DNA of 64,000 nucleotides, taken from contig DVIQ01000003.1 in NCBI GenBank assembly GCA_018711185.1, positions 1 through 64,000 on the forward strand. The letters are read 5' to 3'. The notes below the pieces were generated by a model, which did not search any database, had not been told where the DNA came from, and was given only the letters and a program-made list of their open reading frames with translations. Source of the stretch: Candidatus Limivivens intestinipullorum. GTDB taxonomy: Bacteria > Bacillota > Clostridia > Lachnospirales > Lachnospiraceae. A program made the translations under genes and the position numbers. Within the stretch, counting starts at the first letter, position 1, and each line of letters starts with the position of its first letter. Below are positions 50,977-59,471 of the stretch, in pieces.

Positions 50977-52368
50977 TTACAAAATCTGTTCTCCCCGGCG
51001 GCTGCCTGTATCTTCGTCCGCCACCGCTCCATTGATCTTGACGCACAGACTGCCGCAGGCCGCGAGTTCCGCCTGGATCTTCCCATCCGACACGGCGATT
51101 GGCTCCCCTGTAAACGCGTCCGCGCAGCTTCTCGCTTCAAGCGGCAGCGGAATGGAAACATGCGCCGGATTTTCGTCGTTATTCACCGCCACAATCACCG
51201 CCTGATCCCCCAGAATCCGCCCAAAGGCATACTGGCGGTTTGTAAGCGCCAGTTCCTTATACCGGCCCCCGGAGAGCTCCGGATTCTCTCTGTGGAGCTT
51301 CCCCAGGCGGCGGATATGCTCCGTCAGCTCCGTGTCCTTCATCTCCTCCAGATGGATGCAGGGCCGCATGGGATCGTCGTTCGGCCCCTCTTTTTTTCCT
51401 TCGATTCCCCATTCGGACCCGTAATAGATAGACGGAATCCCCGGAAGCGTAAACAAAAGTGTGTAAACCGGATCCAAATGCCTTTTTTCCCTGAGCTTTG
51501 AGGCGATCCGATCCACATCGTGGTTATCCACGAAAGAATACAGATGCCTGCCCCGGTAAATCCCGCCGTTTTCGTCAAACTCTCTGCGAATGGTATGCGC
51601 GATCTCGAAATAATTGTGGTCGTTGTGTCCTGAATAAAGCCCCTTGTGCAGCTCATAATTTGTCACTGAATGGAGCGTTTCGTCATTGGCCCAGCGGCTG
51701 TAATCCCCGTGAATCACCTCGCCCATGAGCCAGAAATCCCCCTTGAGCTCTCCGGTCATCCGGCGCATCTCTTGCATAAAACCAAAGTCCAGGCAGTCAG
51801 CGCAGTCCAGGCGGATGCCGTCGATGTCAAATTCCTTTACCCAGAAGCGGATCACATCAAACAGGTAATCCTTCACTCCCTGATCCCAGAGGTTTAAATT
51901 CACAAGCTCATAGCAGTTGCGCCATGCCTCATACCAGAAACCGTCATTATACGGATCGTTCCAGTCAAAGCGCAGCCCTTTATACCAGGAGCAGTAAGGA
52001 GAACGCTCCCGGTTTTTCTGAATATCCCGAAAAGCGAAAAACTCTCTGCCCGTATGGTTAAAGACGCCGTCCACCACTACGCGGATACCGGACGCGTGGG
52101 CAAGCCGTACAAACTCCCGGAAGTCGTCATTATCTCCCAGCCGTCTGTCCACCAGCTTATAGTCCCTGGTATCATATCCGTGGGTGGTGGATTCAAAAAG
52201 CGGGCCGATATAAACGGCCGTAACCCCCAGCCCCTTCATATGCGCGATCCACGGAAACAGCTCCCTAAGCCTGTGCTGCGTCTCCTCTGCGTCGTTTACC
52301 TTGGGCGCTCCAGTCATGCCCAGAGGATACATATGATAAAATACTGCCTCGTCGTACCATTTTCCCAT
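50977..52368 (-). CDS. GH13 alpha-amylase family enzyme
   Basis: 463 residues without a signal peptide. The GH13 regions are VVVDGVFNHTG, GIRLDCADCLDF (nucleophile Asp about residue 190), WLMGEVIHGD (acid/base Glu about 219) and YSFVDNHDVDR. A short C-terminal beta domain follows. It is intracellular, so probably a maltodextrin or glycogen-cleaving enzyme working with GlgB. The family B element upstream (52407-52540) is near the likely promoter. Confidence 0.9.
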   Translation of the reverse strand: MGKWYDEAVFYHMYPLGMTGAPKVNDAEETQHRLRELFPWIAHMKGLGVTAVYIGPLFESTTHGYDTRDYKLVDRRLGDNDDFREFVRLAHASGIRVVVDGVFNHTGREFFAFRDIQKNRERSPYCSWYKGLRFDWNDPYNDGFWYEAWRNCYELVNLNLWDQGVKDYLFDVIRFWVKEFDIDGIRLDCADCLDFGFMQEMRRMTGELKGDFWLMGEVIHGDYSRWANDETLHSVTNYELHKGLYSGHNDHNYFEIAHTIRREFDENGGIYRGRHLYSFVDNHDVDRIASKLREKRHLDPVYTLLFTLPGIPSIYYGSEWGIEGKKEGPNDDPMRPCIHLEEMKDTELTEHIRRLGKLHRENPELSGGRYKELALTNRQYAFGRILGDQAVIVAVNNDENPAHVSIPLPLEARSCADAFTGEPIAVSDGKIQAELAACGSLCVKINGAVADEDTGSRRGEQIL

Positions 52369-52406
52369 GTTAAAAAAACCTCCGTCTGTTTGTCTGCTGA
52401 TTTTCC

Positions 52407-52540
52407 GTAACAGTTCAGCCCAGGTCTGCGCACATACTGCGCGGACCGTAAGAACGTGATTCAGGAGTGCAAAATCCCATCGCCGCAGGCGATTTTAAAT
52501 GGATTTTGCATATAACGGTTCAGCAGGGCTGAACTGTTAT
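52407..52540 (-). mobile_element. Family B MITE-like element, second full copy
   Basis: 134 bp bounded by GTAACAGTTCAGCCC and GGGCTGAACTGTTAT, flanked on both sides by GATTTTCC (52399-52406 and 52541-52548), an 8-bp target duplication. In opposite orientation to the riboswitch copy, from which it differs at six positions. It lies between the GH13 gene and the TetR gene. Confidence 0.9.
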
Positions 52541-52561
52541 GATTTTCCGATGCCGCTTCTG

Positions 52562-53137
52562 TCAGGAGAAAATACCGTACATGAACTGATGCACCAGTGA
52601 CTTCTTCACTTCCTCTCCAACGGAAAGCTCCTCATTCTCTTTTTCCTCCGCGAATAAAAGATAATGGTTAATAATTCCTATGAATCCCAAGGCAAACTGT
52701 TTCTGCCTGCCGTTCATATTCCCCAGCCGGTCAGACGCCGTCTCGAATACCTGGACAATCCTCTGAAAAAAATCCACCACGATGGGCTTTACCGCCTGAT
52801 AGGCCTCGTTTTCCCTGGCGGAATAGAACAGCGCCATCATCAGCCGGTACATCTTCGGATTCTGAATGCCGTAATCAATAAAGGCGGACGCCACCCTGTA
52901 CAGCATGGCCGGGACATCATCCTCATACCAGGAAGCCTCATCGATAGTCCGGCGCAGCTCCCGATACTCTGTCTGGAGAAGAGTTTCCAGAAGGCCTCTC
53001 TTACTTCCGAAATAATAATAGAGAGTCGGCTTCGTAATACCTGCCGTCTCAGCGATCTCCTGGACGCCCACCGCGTCATATCCCCTGGCGCAAAACAGAT
53101 CCAGGGCGCATTTCAAAATCTTTTCTCTGTTATCCAT
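52562..53137 (-). CDS. TetR-family transcriptional regulator
   Basis: 191 residues. The helix-turn-helix is EKILKCALDLFCARGYDAVGVQEIAETAGITKPTLYYYFGSKRGLLE in the first 50 residues; the helical ligand-binding domain follows (NPKMYRLMMALFYSA). No gene is divergent from it. The promoter has an embedded 16-bp palindrome, suggesting autoregulation. The ligand is unknown. Confidence 0.92.
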   Translation of the reverse strand: MDNREKILKCALDLFCARGYDAVGVQEIAETAGITKPTLYYYFGSKRGLLETLLQTEYRELRRTIDEASWYEDDVPAMLYRVASAFIDYGIQNPKMYRLMMALFYSARENEAYQAVKPIVVDFFQRIVQVFETASDRLGNMNGRQKQFALGFIGIINHYLLFAEEKENEELSVGEEVKKSLVHQFMYGIFS

Positions 53138-53203
53138 ATCTGCCTCCCCGTCCGCGCGGCTGCGGTTCCCTCGGCATTTTAAGCGCAGCCGTTCTGTACC
53201 AGT

Positions 53204-53232
53204 ATTATACCGCTCGGTATATAAACTGTCAA
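53204..53232 (-). promoter_or_regulatory. Consensus promoter with TetR operator in the spacer
   Basis: On the minus strand TTGACA (53227-53232) and TATAAT (53204-53209) are exactly 17 bases apart. The perfect palindrome TATACCGCTCGGTATA (53206-53221) fills most of the spacer and overlaps the -10. Confidence 0.88.
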
Positions 53233-53261
53233 GACATGATCGGCCTGGCAGGAAAAAAGCC

Positions 53262-53336
53262 GTAACCGTTCAGCCCAGGTCCGCGCACATGCTGTGCGGA
53301 CCGTGAAAAAATGATTCAGGAGCGCAAAAAGCCCCG
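53262..53336 (-). repeat. Family B fragment
   Basis: The right-end part (GTAACCGTTCAGCCCAGG, GGTCCGCGCA ... TGTGCGGACC, ATGATTCAGGAG) is present, stopping in the GCAAAAA of the central hairpin. Confidence 0.7.
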
Positions 53337-53408
53337 GAGCGTCTCCGCCCCGAAGCTTTCTTTTGTAAATCCGTCTGCGCGGCGCTCTGACGCGCCGCGT
53401 ACCGGCTA

Positions 53409-56096
53409 TTATTTAAAGTCCTTCGCGTACAGAATAATCCTGTCGTCCGTATCATAGCGCTTCTTCGAAAGAATCATGCCAAGCTTTCGGATTCCCACTC
53501 GCTCGGAGCGCTTAATGGCGCCGTCCACGATCTCCTTCACATCCGCCACCACTACCGGGTGATCTGAAGTCTGCAGATCGCTGATCCGGCCATACAGCGC
53601 CTGAACCGCTGAATCGTCAATCCGGAAATCTTCCTCCACCGCATAAGTCTGTCCAAAGGCTACCAGCTCATCGTTTGTCAGAATCGGGATATGAATGGCA
53701 CAGGTGAACTTCTCCGCGAAATCCGGATGGTGGTCAAACAGCTCCTTCAGATAAGGCTTTTCATCCTCCAGAATGAGCACCAGTCCGTCAGTCCGAAATT
53801 CCATAGCCGTGCCAAGCTGGTTCACAACCTCCTCCGACAGGTCTCCGGCTTCCTCTATTATCAGAGTACCCCCGGCAATCTTCGCGATGGTGGCCGGAAT
53901 GTCCTTTTTGTTAAAGTCTTCCGCGAAGATCTTCGCAATTCTCGCCGTCTTTTCTCCTCTGGCTCGGCTCACAGCCTTTGCGTAGCGCATAGCCAGAGTG
54001 CTGCGTCCGCTTCCGGCGCTTCCCGTAATAACCAGATTTCCGCTTTTCGATGTCTTATCCATCAGCACTTTCCGGATGGTTTCCTCCATCGCTGCCGCGA
54101 TCTGCTCCCGCAGCCCGTTGATAGTAGCAAAAAATCCAAGAATATTCTGCTGATTTCTGGTAAGGCCCGTCTGACGGTAAGAATCCGCAGGCGTCTTCTC
54201 CGGCTCCTGAGGCCGCTCCGGTTCCTGGCCCAAATCTCCGGCCTCCGCCGCTTCCTTCACGGACTCTTCAGACGGTCTTTCGGCTGTTCCTTCCTCTGAC
54301 GGCCTCCCCTGGTTCTCCTCTGCCGCTTTTCTGGCCGCTTCTTCCGCAGCCTTCCGATCCGCCTCTTCTTTCGCTTTTCTGGCCGTTTCCTCCGCGGCCT
54401 TCCTGGCTGCCTCGGCTTCCGCCGCCTCCTTGGCGGCCCTCCTTGCGCTCTCCTCAGCCGCTATCTTTGCCGCCTCTTTGGCGGCCTTCCGGGCTGTCTC
54501 CTCTTCCGCAGCCTTCCTGGCTGCCTCAGCTTCCGCGGACCGCTTGTTCCTTGTGGTCTCTAAAAACGCCTGAACCTCTGCCGCTCTCTTGGATGCCTCC
54601 TCTGCTGCCTTCTGGGCCTCCAAAGCCGCCTGGGCAGCTATGGCCGCCTGCTTTTCCAAAAGCTCCTGCTGCCTGGTAAATTCATCGGATTTGTAAAGGC
54701 CCTCATCCGGTGTGCTCTCGTCTGTCTGGGGCATGGGCAGCTCCGCAGTGGCGGCCGCCTCCGGAAGATCTTCTGCCGGCGCGTCTGTCGGCGTTTCCGC
54801 GGCGGGCGCTTCCGCAGAAGACTCCGGCGCTGGCTCCGGCTTCGAGGTCCCGCCTCCCATAGAGGTTAAAATCTGGTCAATCTCCGACAAAGGCTGCTCC
54901 GGGGTCTCCGGCTTGGCCGTCTCAAAGGCTGACAGATCGTTTTTCGGTTCTACAATGTCCTCCTCAGAAACCGGCCTGCGAATCCCCGCGACGATTTCCC
55001 GCATACTGTTCGCAAGCTCCTCCTGAAGATTTGAGGTGTCGTAATTGGGGGCCGGCTGTGCCTGCGGCTGCTCCTTGCGGAGCTCCTGGGCCAGCGCCGC
55101 GTTTCTCGCCGCCCGTACTTCTCTGGCCGGCATAATCTTTGTATCGCCGGCTCCGGCTGCGCCCTGATCCGCCAAGACGGATGCCTCCTGTCCGGCAAAG
55201 AAACGATCCTCCTGTTGCGGCCGGTTCCACATAAGCTCTTCCGGCCGCATCCCCGTCTCATTCTGAATCTGCGCTGCATGCTCGCTCACCGCCTGAGCAA
55301 GCTCCTTCTGAGTCTCCTGAATAATATTATCCGTGAGGGCCTCCTCCTCTGAAGAAGGCATTTTCTCCATAATCACCTTTTCAATGTCGTCTACCCTAGG
55401 CTCTTCATCCTCAAAAGGCTCCTCCCGCATCTCATCCCGATGCTCATAGATCGACTTTTGAACCGGCGTAAGCTCAGTGATGGACATTTTCAGCTCCAAA
55501 GCCTTAATCACGTACTTGCCCTGACGGAACCACAGCACAAGATCGTCGCAGGCCTCCACGCACTTTTTGTCATCCCCGGCCCGATGGTACAGCTTTGCCA
55601 GCTCGTAGGCCCATTTCTCCGTGTACTCTTTTTCCTTCAGTTCCTCCAGGATCGCGATCTGATCCTCAAGAGAAGAGCCCCGTCCTTTGTAAATCTTATA
55701 TTTCAGGATGTACTTGGCATTGTCATTTGGCGCAGCGTTTACAAACTCGCTGTAATATTCTACCGCCTCGTCAAATTCACGCAGCTTAATGCAGACCTCC
55801 GTCAGACGATACAGCACGTTTCTTCCCATCTGTGTCCGGCGGTAAGCCTTCATCAGAATATCCTTACTGTCCTCTAGTCTGCCGTTCGCCTCATATATTT
55901 CGCTGACCATGCACAGTGTGCGCACGTTTCTTACCCTTTTCCAATCTATCGTATCGGCAATCTCAGCTGCTTCTTCATAATTCTCATCGTCCACCAGGCG
56001 GTTGATTTCCTCCAGCTTCAGATTGTATTCGTACTTATCCAATTCCTTCACCTCATAAACCACATGGCATCTGTTTTGTTTATTCGCAGAGACCAT
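53409..56096 (-). CDS. TPR / Ala-rich coiled-coil / AAA+ ATPase protein
   Basis: 895 residues from the ATG at 56096 (a GTG two codons upstream is also possible). Residues about 10-215 are TPR-like helical repeats (VSEIYEANGRLEDSKDILMKAYRR, YRLTEVCIKLREFDEAVEYYSEF). A Pro/Glu-rich part follows, then an Ala/Glu/Lys-rich helix from about 480 to 605 built of AARKAAEE-type heptads. The C-terminal 270 residues are a P-loop module with Walker A GSAGSGRSTLA (about 690), Walker B-like GGTLIIEEAGDL and a helical lid. There is no membrane segment. The arrangement suggests a large scaffold with ATP-driven remodelling; I do not recognise a named family. Confidence 0.75.
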   Translation of the reverse strand: MVSANKQNRCHVVYEVKELDKYEYNLKLEEINRLVDDENYEEAAEIADTIDWKRVRNVRTLCMVSEIYEANGRLEDSKDILMKAYRRTQMGRNVLYRLTEVCIKLREFDEAVEYYSEFVNAAPNDNAKYILKYKIYKGRGSSLEDQIAILEELKEKEYTEKWAYELAKLYHRAGDDKKCVEACDDLVLWFRQGKYVIKALELKMSITELTPVQKSIYEHRDEMREEPFEDEEPRVDDIEKVIMEKMPSSEEEALTDNIIQETQKELAQAVSEHAAQIQNETGMRPEELMWNRPQQEDRFFAGQEASVLADQGAAGAGDTKIMPAREVRAARNAALAQELRKEQPQAQPAPNYDTSNLQEELANSMREIVAGIRRPVSEEDIVEPKNDLSAFETAKPETPEQPLSEIDQILTSMGGGTSKPEPAPESSAEAPAAETPTDAPAEDLPEAAATAELPMPQTDESTPDEGLYKSDEFTRQQELLEKQAAIAAQAALEAQKAAEEASKRAAEVQAFLETTRNKRSAEAEAARKAAEEETARKAAKEAAKIAAEESARRAAKEAAEAEAARKAAEETARKAKEEADRKAAEEAARKAAEENQGRPSEEGTAERPSEESVKEAAEAGDLGQEPERPQEPEKTPADSYRQTGLTRNQQNILGFFATINGLREQIAAAMEETIRKVLMDKTSKSGNLVITGSAGSGRSTLAMRYAKAVSRARGEKTARIAKIFAEDFNKKDIPATIAKIAGGTLIIEEAGDLSEEVVNQLGTAMEFRTDGLVLILEDEKPYLKELFDHHPDFAEKFTCAIHIPILTNDELVAFGQTYAVEEDFRIDDSAVQALYGRISDLQTSDHPVVVADVKEIVDGAIKRSERVGIRKLGMILSKKRYDTDDRIILYAKDFK

Positions 56097-56102
56097 GCTC
56101 AC

Positions 56103-56337
56103 AATTTCTCTTCTGATGAGCTACGCATTAATCGGTAACAGTCTATCATACCCGGAAATTCTTGTCAAAGAAATCCGTCTATAAACATAGCCTTGTAACG
56201 TCCGGTTACTGCTCACGACCATTCGCGGCAGCGTTGTCCATCCACGCAGAACCGCCGCGGCGGTTCTGCCAAAGTTCATATATAGAAATCAGAAGGCAGT
56301 CTGTCCTCTGGGTTTACAGCCTGTCTTCTGATTTTGA
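56103..56337. other. Intergenic stretch upstream of the AAA+ gene
   Basis: Nothing coding is seen. CCGCCGCGGCGG at 56251-56262 is a GC-rich palindrome. The minus-strand promoter of the AAA+ gene is expected here but no clear match was found. Confidence 0.3.
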
Positions 56338-56566
56338 TTACTCTGAAAATCCGCCGCCGGATAGGCGGCATGTATTCAGGGATGCCAAATACGCCCGCCG
56401 GATTTTTGCGGGGCGGTGGTACGCCTGCCCCGCGGGCGTATGCAGGTTTACTCTGAAAATCCGCCGCCGAATAAGCGGCATATGTTCAGGGATGTCAAGT
56501 ACGCCCGCCGGATTTTTCCGGGACGGTGGCACGCCTGCCTCCGCGGGCGTATGCAGATTTACTCTG
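56338..56566 (+). repeat. Family A repeat, two tandem copies
   Basis: Two complete units with a 110-base period (CTCTGAAAATCCGCCGCCG begins at 56341 and again at 56451), ending in ATTTACTCTG. The second unit has several changes but keeps both stems. A degraded family B end hairpin (GCCGTTCAGTCGGGCTGAAGGC) follows at 56569-56590. Confidence 0.9.
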
Positions 56567-56595
56567 TAGCCGTTCAGTCGGGCTGAAGGCTTTCG

Positions 56596-57993
56596 TTATT
56601 CCGCGTCCGCAATGCTGATAGCAGTGAAAACGCCGGAGTTATTCGCTCCATTGGCATCATAGGTCACATCGATCGAGTTCCCTGTCTGCAGCCCCTGGGC
56701 CAGGCTCGTGGAAGCCTCCCCTGTGGCAAAGGTAAGAGTCGCGCCGTCGTCGGTGGTAACCGTTACGGTATTCTGTGTAGCCTCTACAATCTGCCCCCGG
56801 ATCGTAACCGTCGATGCGGTCTGCCCCGAAGCGCTGTTCTCAGCGTCCGTACCCTCTGTCTGCGTTTCCGTGCCGGAAGTCTCCTGGGTATTTGCGGTAT
56901 TTGCCGAAGCAGTGGCACCCTCGGTACCGGCCTCTGTGGTACTCCCTGTGCCGGACTCCGTACTGGTCTGCCCGCCGGACTCGCTCTGGGACTGCTCGGA
57001 AGCGCTTGTCTCAACGGCGTTTGTATCAGCGGCTTCTGTATCCGTCTCCGCCGTTTCGTCCGTACTGCCGGACGTTGATGCCCCGCTGTCTGTAATGGAA
57101 ATCACCCATACTCCGGAGGTATCGTTGTCGTCCGTAATGGTTCCGTTATATTCGATCATCACATAGTTGCCGATATTGAAGCCGTTCATAACATGGATGG
57201 CCGCTCCGTAAAGGCTGAAGGTCAAATCGTTTCCATTGTCTGACAGAATGCTCAGCCCATTCATGCTCACATCCGTAATGGTTCCGGCTGTGGTCTTAAT
57301 CATGTCTGAATTGGTCACATCGTCCAGGCCCATCTCCGTTTCCGGTGCTTCATCCGCGTTTGTGGTAATATTCTCCGCGAAAATATAGCCGTCTCTCCCG
57401 CTGTAGGAGATACGAATCCAGTCCTCGCCCACCTGGCCGGTCTGTTCGAGGGCATGTCCTTTGGGTATGCCGCCCAGAATCGCCGCGTCCGTGGATGCCG
57501 CCGCGCGGACATTTACATCATCCAGCGTGTATACCGTCTGCGTCACCTCTTCTACCTGGGCATCCGTTCCGGCATTCTGCTCGCCGTCCACCACCGTGAT
57601 TACCGTAGCGCCAGAGGTGTCATCCTCATTAATCGTTCCTTCGTATCTTACCTGTACTTCGTTCTCGCTGCTGATGCCGTTTTTGAAAAACAGCTCCTTG
57701 CCGGCCGTGTCAAAGGTAAGAATCCTTCCTTTTCGGGAATAAATGGTAATCGTGCCCGAAGTTACCTCTTGAATCGTCCCATTCGCCACACGGTAGGATG
57801 CCTCAGTCTCCGCTTCTGTAGGCGCTTCCGTGGGGGCCTCTGTCGGAGCTTCCGTGGGGGCTTCGGTGGGGGCCTCCGTCGTGGTCTCTGCCTCGCTTAC
57901 AATCTGTATTTCTTCCGGCCTGTCGCTGCAGGATGTCAAAGTTACCGCCGCCATGGCGGCAAAAACAGCCAATAATTTTTTCTTTCTGTTCAT
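56596..57993 (-). CDS. Lipoprotein with TEAP repeats, SH3b domain and three copies of a beta-rich module
   Basis: 465 residues. The lipoprotein signal peptide ends AVTLTSCSD. A linker of TEAP tetrapeptides (about residues 38-62) follows. Then three related modules of about 60 residues: GTIQEVTSGTITIYSRKG ..., GTITDVSMNGLSILSDNG ... and GQIVEATQNTVTVTTDDG ..., each ending near GVWVISI-type strands. Between the first and second is a bacterial SH3 domain (DDVNVRAAASTDAAILGGIP, WIRISYSGRDGYIF). A Ser/Thr/Glu-rich spacer joins the last two. It is probably a surface protein that binds cell wall through SH3. Confidence 0.82.
   Translation of the reverse strand: MNRKKKLLAVFAAMAAVTLTSCSDRPEEIQIVSEAETTTEAPTEAPTEAPTEAPTEAPTEAETEASYRVANGTIQEVTSGTITIYSRKGRILTFDTAGKELFFKNGISSENEVQVRYEGTINEDDTSGATVITVVDGEQNAGTDAQVEEVTQTVYTLDDVNVRAAASTDAAILGGIPKGHALEQTGQVGEDWIRISYSGRDGYIFAENITTNADEAPETEMGLDDVTNSDMIKTTAGTITDVSMNGLSILSDNGNDLTFSLYGAAIHVMNGFNIGNYVMIEYNGTITDDNDTSGVWVISITDSGASTSGSTDETAETDTEAADTNAVETSASEQSQSESGGQTSTESGTGSTTEAGTEGATASANTANTQETSGTETQTEGTDAENSASGQTASTVTIRGQIVEATQNTVTVTTDDGATLTFATGEASTSLAQGLQTGNSIDVTYDANGANNSGVFTAISIADAE
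57815..57880 (-). repeat. Coding 12-bp repeat (TEAP) in the lipoprotein gene
   Basis: About five tandem 12-bp units encode Thr-Glu-Ala-Pro. Unit number can vary without frameshift. Confidence 0.8.
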
Positions 57994-58046
57994 GCTTCGT
58001 CTCCCCTCTCTTTCATAATCTTAATTTTAACCGAAGCAAGAAAGTC

Positions 58047-58169
58047 GTAACCGCCCAGCCCTGTTAAACTCTCACCTGCAAAATCCGTTTAAAATCGCCT
58101 GCGGCGATGGGATTTTGCACTCTTGAATCATGCTCATACGGTCTGCACAGACCTGGACTCAACTGTTAC
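58047..58169 (+). mobile_element. Family B MITE-like element, third near-complete copy
   Basis: 123 bp from GTAACCGCCCAGCCCTG to CTCAACTGTTAC, with the central hairpin unchanged (AAAATCGCCTGCGGCGATGG) and about 10 bases missing from the right hairpin. No clear target duplication remains (AAAGTC left, GTGTAA right), so it is an older copy. Confidence 0.8.
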
Positions 58170-58404
58170 GTGTAATCTCCTGCTCGTCTTTGCTGATATT
58201 CTTTTTTATTATACTATAATTTATGCAAAAGGCAAACGCATTTCACGATTTTTTAACATTTTTTTAAATATTTGTTACATCTTGTATTCCCAAAAAGCCC
58301 CTTTAAAAGGCCGCTTTCGCCGCTAACCTGTCTGCTATCCGTTCCTTGTTCCCCTATTCATGTAACAAATCCTTCCACTGTCTGACAGGTCAGACACACC
58401 AAAA

Positions 58405-58433
58405 ACAGCCGTTATCGAAACGATAACGGCTGT
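58405..58433 (-). terminator. Strong terminator at the end of the AT-rich minus-strand unit
   Basis: ACAGCCGTTATCG and CGATAACGGCTGT form a perfect 13-bp stem with a three-base loop, followed on the minus strand by TTTTT. Confidence 0.85.
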
Positions 58434-58484
58434 CAAAGCTTCATTATTCAGTTTTTATATATATAATGCAATCGGAGGATCTTC

Positions 58485-59146
58485 TCATTCTGTATGTTTC
58501 CTGCTGTATATTCGTCTAAGAATAAATTGACATTTATTCTGTTCTTTTGTTTAATTCAAAGCTTAGGATTCTATCTCCCACAATATCATCTTCTATACGA
58601 TCCCTATATAAGTCCTCTTGATATATGAATGTAATATCGTATACCTTCGATTATTATATCCCTCTTCGTATTTTTTCCGGAATGTTTCTTTACACAATCT
58701 GGAAAAACCTTTGAATTATGTGGTAATCCTTCAATATGGTGGCAACTGTTCCTTTATCCATATTTCCAGCTTTTTCTTCTCTCCGATTCATTGATACTAT
58801 CTCGATCTTTTTAATCTGGAATTTATTTATTTGGATAAAGGTTATCTGCAGGAAACACTTGCCATACCACATCCATATTGAACATGGGAATTAGACACTG
58901 TGTCCATTGGACTAACCTCTCTTTCTCTTTATTTCAACGGTCACTCAACAAATACATGTCGCTTATCCTTTTTCAGATTCTTTAATCAAAAATCAAATCA
59001 TTTAAGATTCTCCTTGATCTATTCCACCAAGTTTTCTCGTCGCTCAACAGATAGATAAACTATGGAGATCTTTTGATCTTTTGATCTTTTGATCTTTTGA
59101 TCTTTTGATCTTTTAAATCTTTTGGATTCGTTCATGTTTTGTTGTT
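58485..59146 (-). pseudogene. Decayed minus-strand gene(s) of unknown identity
   Basis: Downstream of a consensus promoter several protein-like stretches lie in shifting frames: MNESKRFKRSKDQ ... ISIVYLSVERRENLVE (stop), then VQWTQCLIPMFNMDVVWQVF and PADNLYPNK, stop, IPD, stop, KDRDSINESERRKSWKYG, stop, RNSCHHIEGLPHNSKVFPDC ... GIRYYIHISRG in one frame with three TAA stops. The last stretch, VYDITFIYQEDLYRDRIEDD and IVGDRILSFELNKRTE, is in another frame. This looks like an old gene broken by stops and frameshifts. It is AT-rich, unlike its neighbours. I cannot name the family. A 21-codon frame at 58842-58907 with a fair ribosome site is an alternative reading of the same DNA. Confidence 0.4.
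59067..59129 (-). repeat. 9-bp tandem repeat, seven units
   Basis: GATCTTTTG repeated seven times (the last two imperfect) on the plus strand. It lies about 20-80 bases downstream of the consensus minus-strand promoter, in the leader or first codons of the transcript. Confidence 0.9.
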
Positions 59147-59152
59147 GACCTA

Positions 59153-59181
59153 ATAATAGCACATGTGTTTTTATTTGTCAA
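59153..59181 (-). promoter_or_regulatory. Consensus sigma-A promoter of the AT-rich unit
   Basis: On the minus strand TTGACA (59176-59181) and TATTAT (59153-59158) are 17 bases apart. The transcript would start near 59146, cross the tandem repeat and end at the hairpin at 58405-58433. Confidence 0.8.
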
Positions 59182-59471
59182 CACTATTTTTGAATTATTT
59201 TAAAATAAATTTATTATGTCATTTTTCTTATCTTATTATTGTTTTATTTTGTAAAATAATTAAATATTTCTAATTATTTATTTTGTTTTAAGCAATCTCC
59301 GGGAGCGTCATCTACTTTTCCGCTATCTCCTGCCGCAAGGCTGCGTCCGTTTGTTTTTTGTGCGAAACAAATAGATGCTCTGTTGAATCTATGGTAAAAT
59401 AAGTACACTGTGTTACAAATAATTTTTTACTGTTTTCATTGATTTTTGCTAGTCAGAAAAGGAGGCTTCTC
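59182..59471. other. AT-rich intergenic stretch upstream of the second response regulator
   Basis: No gene is seen. It should contain the promoter for the response regulator gene; TAAAAT at about 59394-59399 is a possible -10, with no clear -35. Confidence 0.3.

Noticed and set aside
58842-58907. A 21-residue peptide gene with two Cys near its end (fair ribosome site)
   Set aside because: The same bases read more like protein in another frame (VQWTQCLIPMFNMDVV), so it is kept only as an alternative in the decayed-gene finding.
59067-59129. Possible CRISPR-like repeat
   Set aside because: The units are 9 bp with no spacers; it is a simple tandem repeat.
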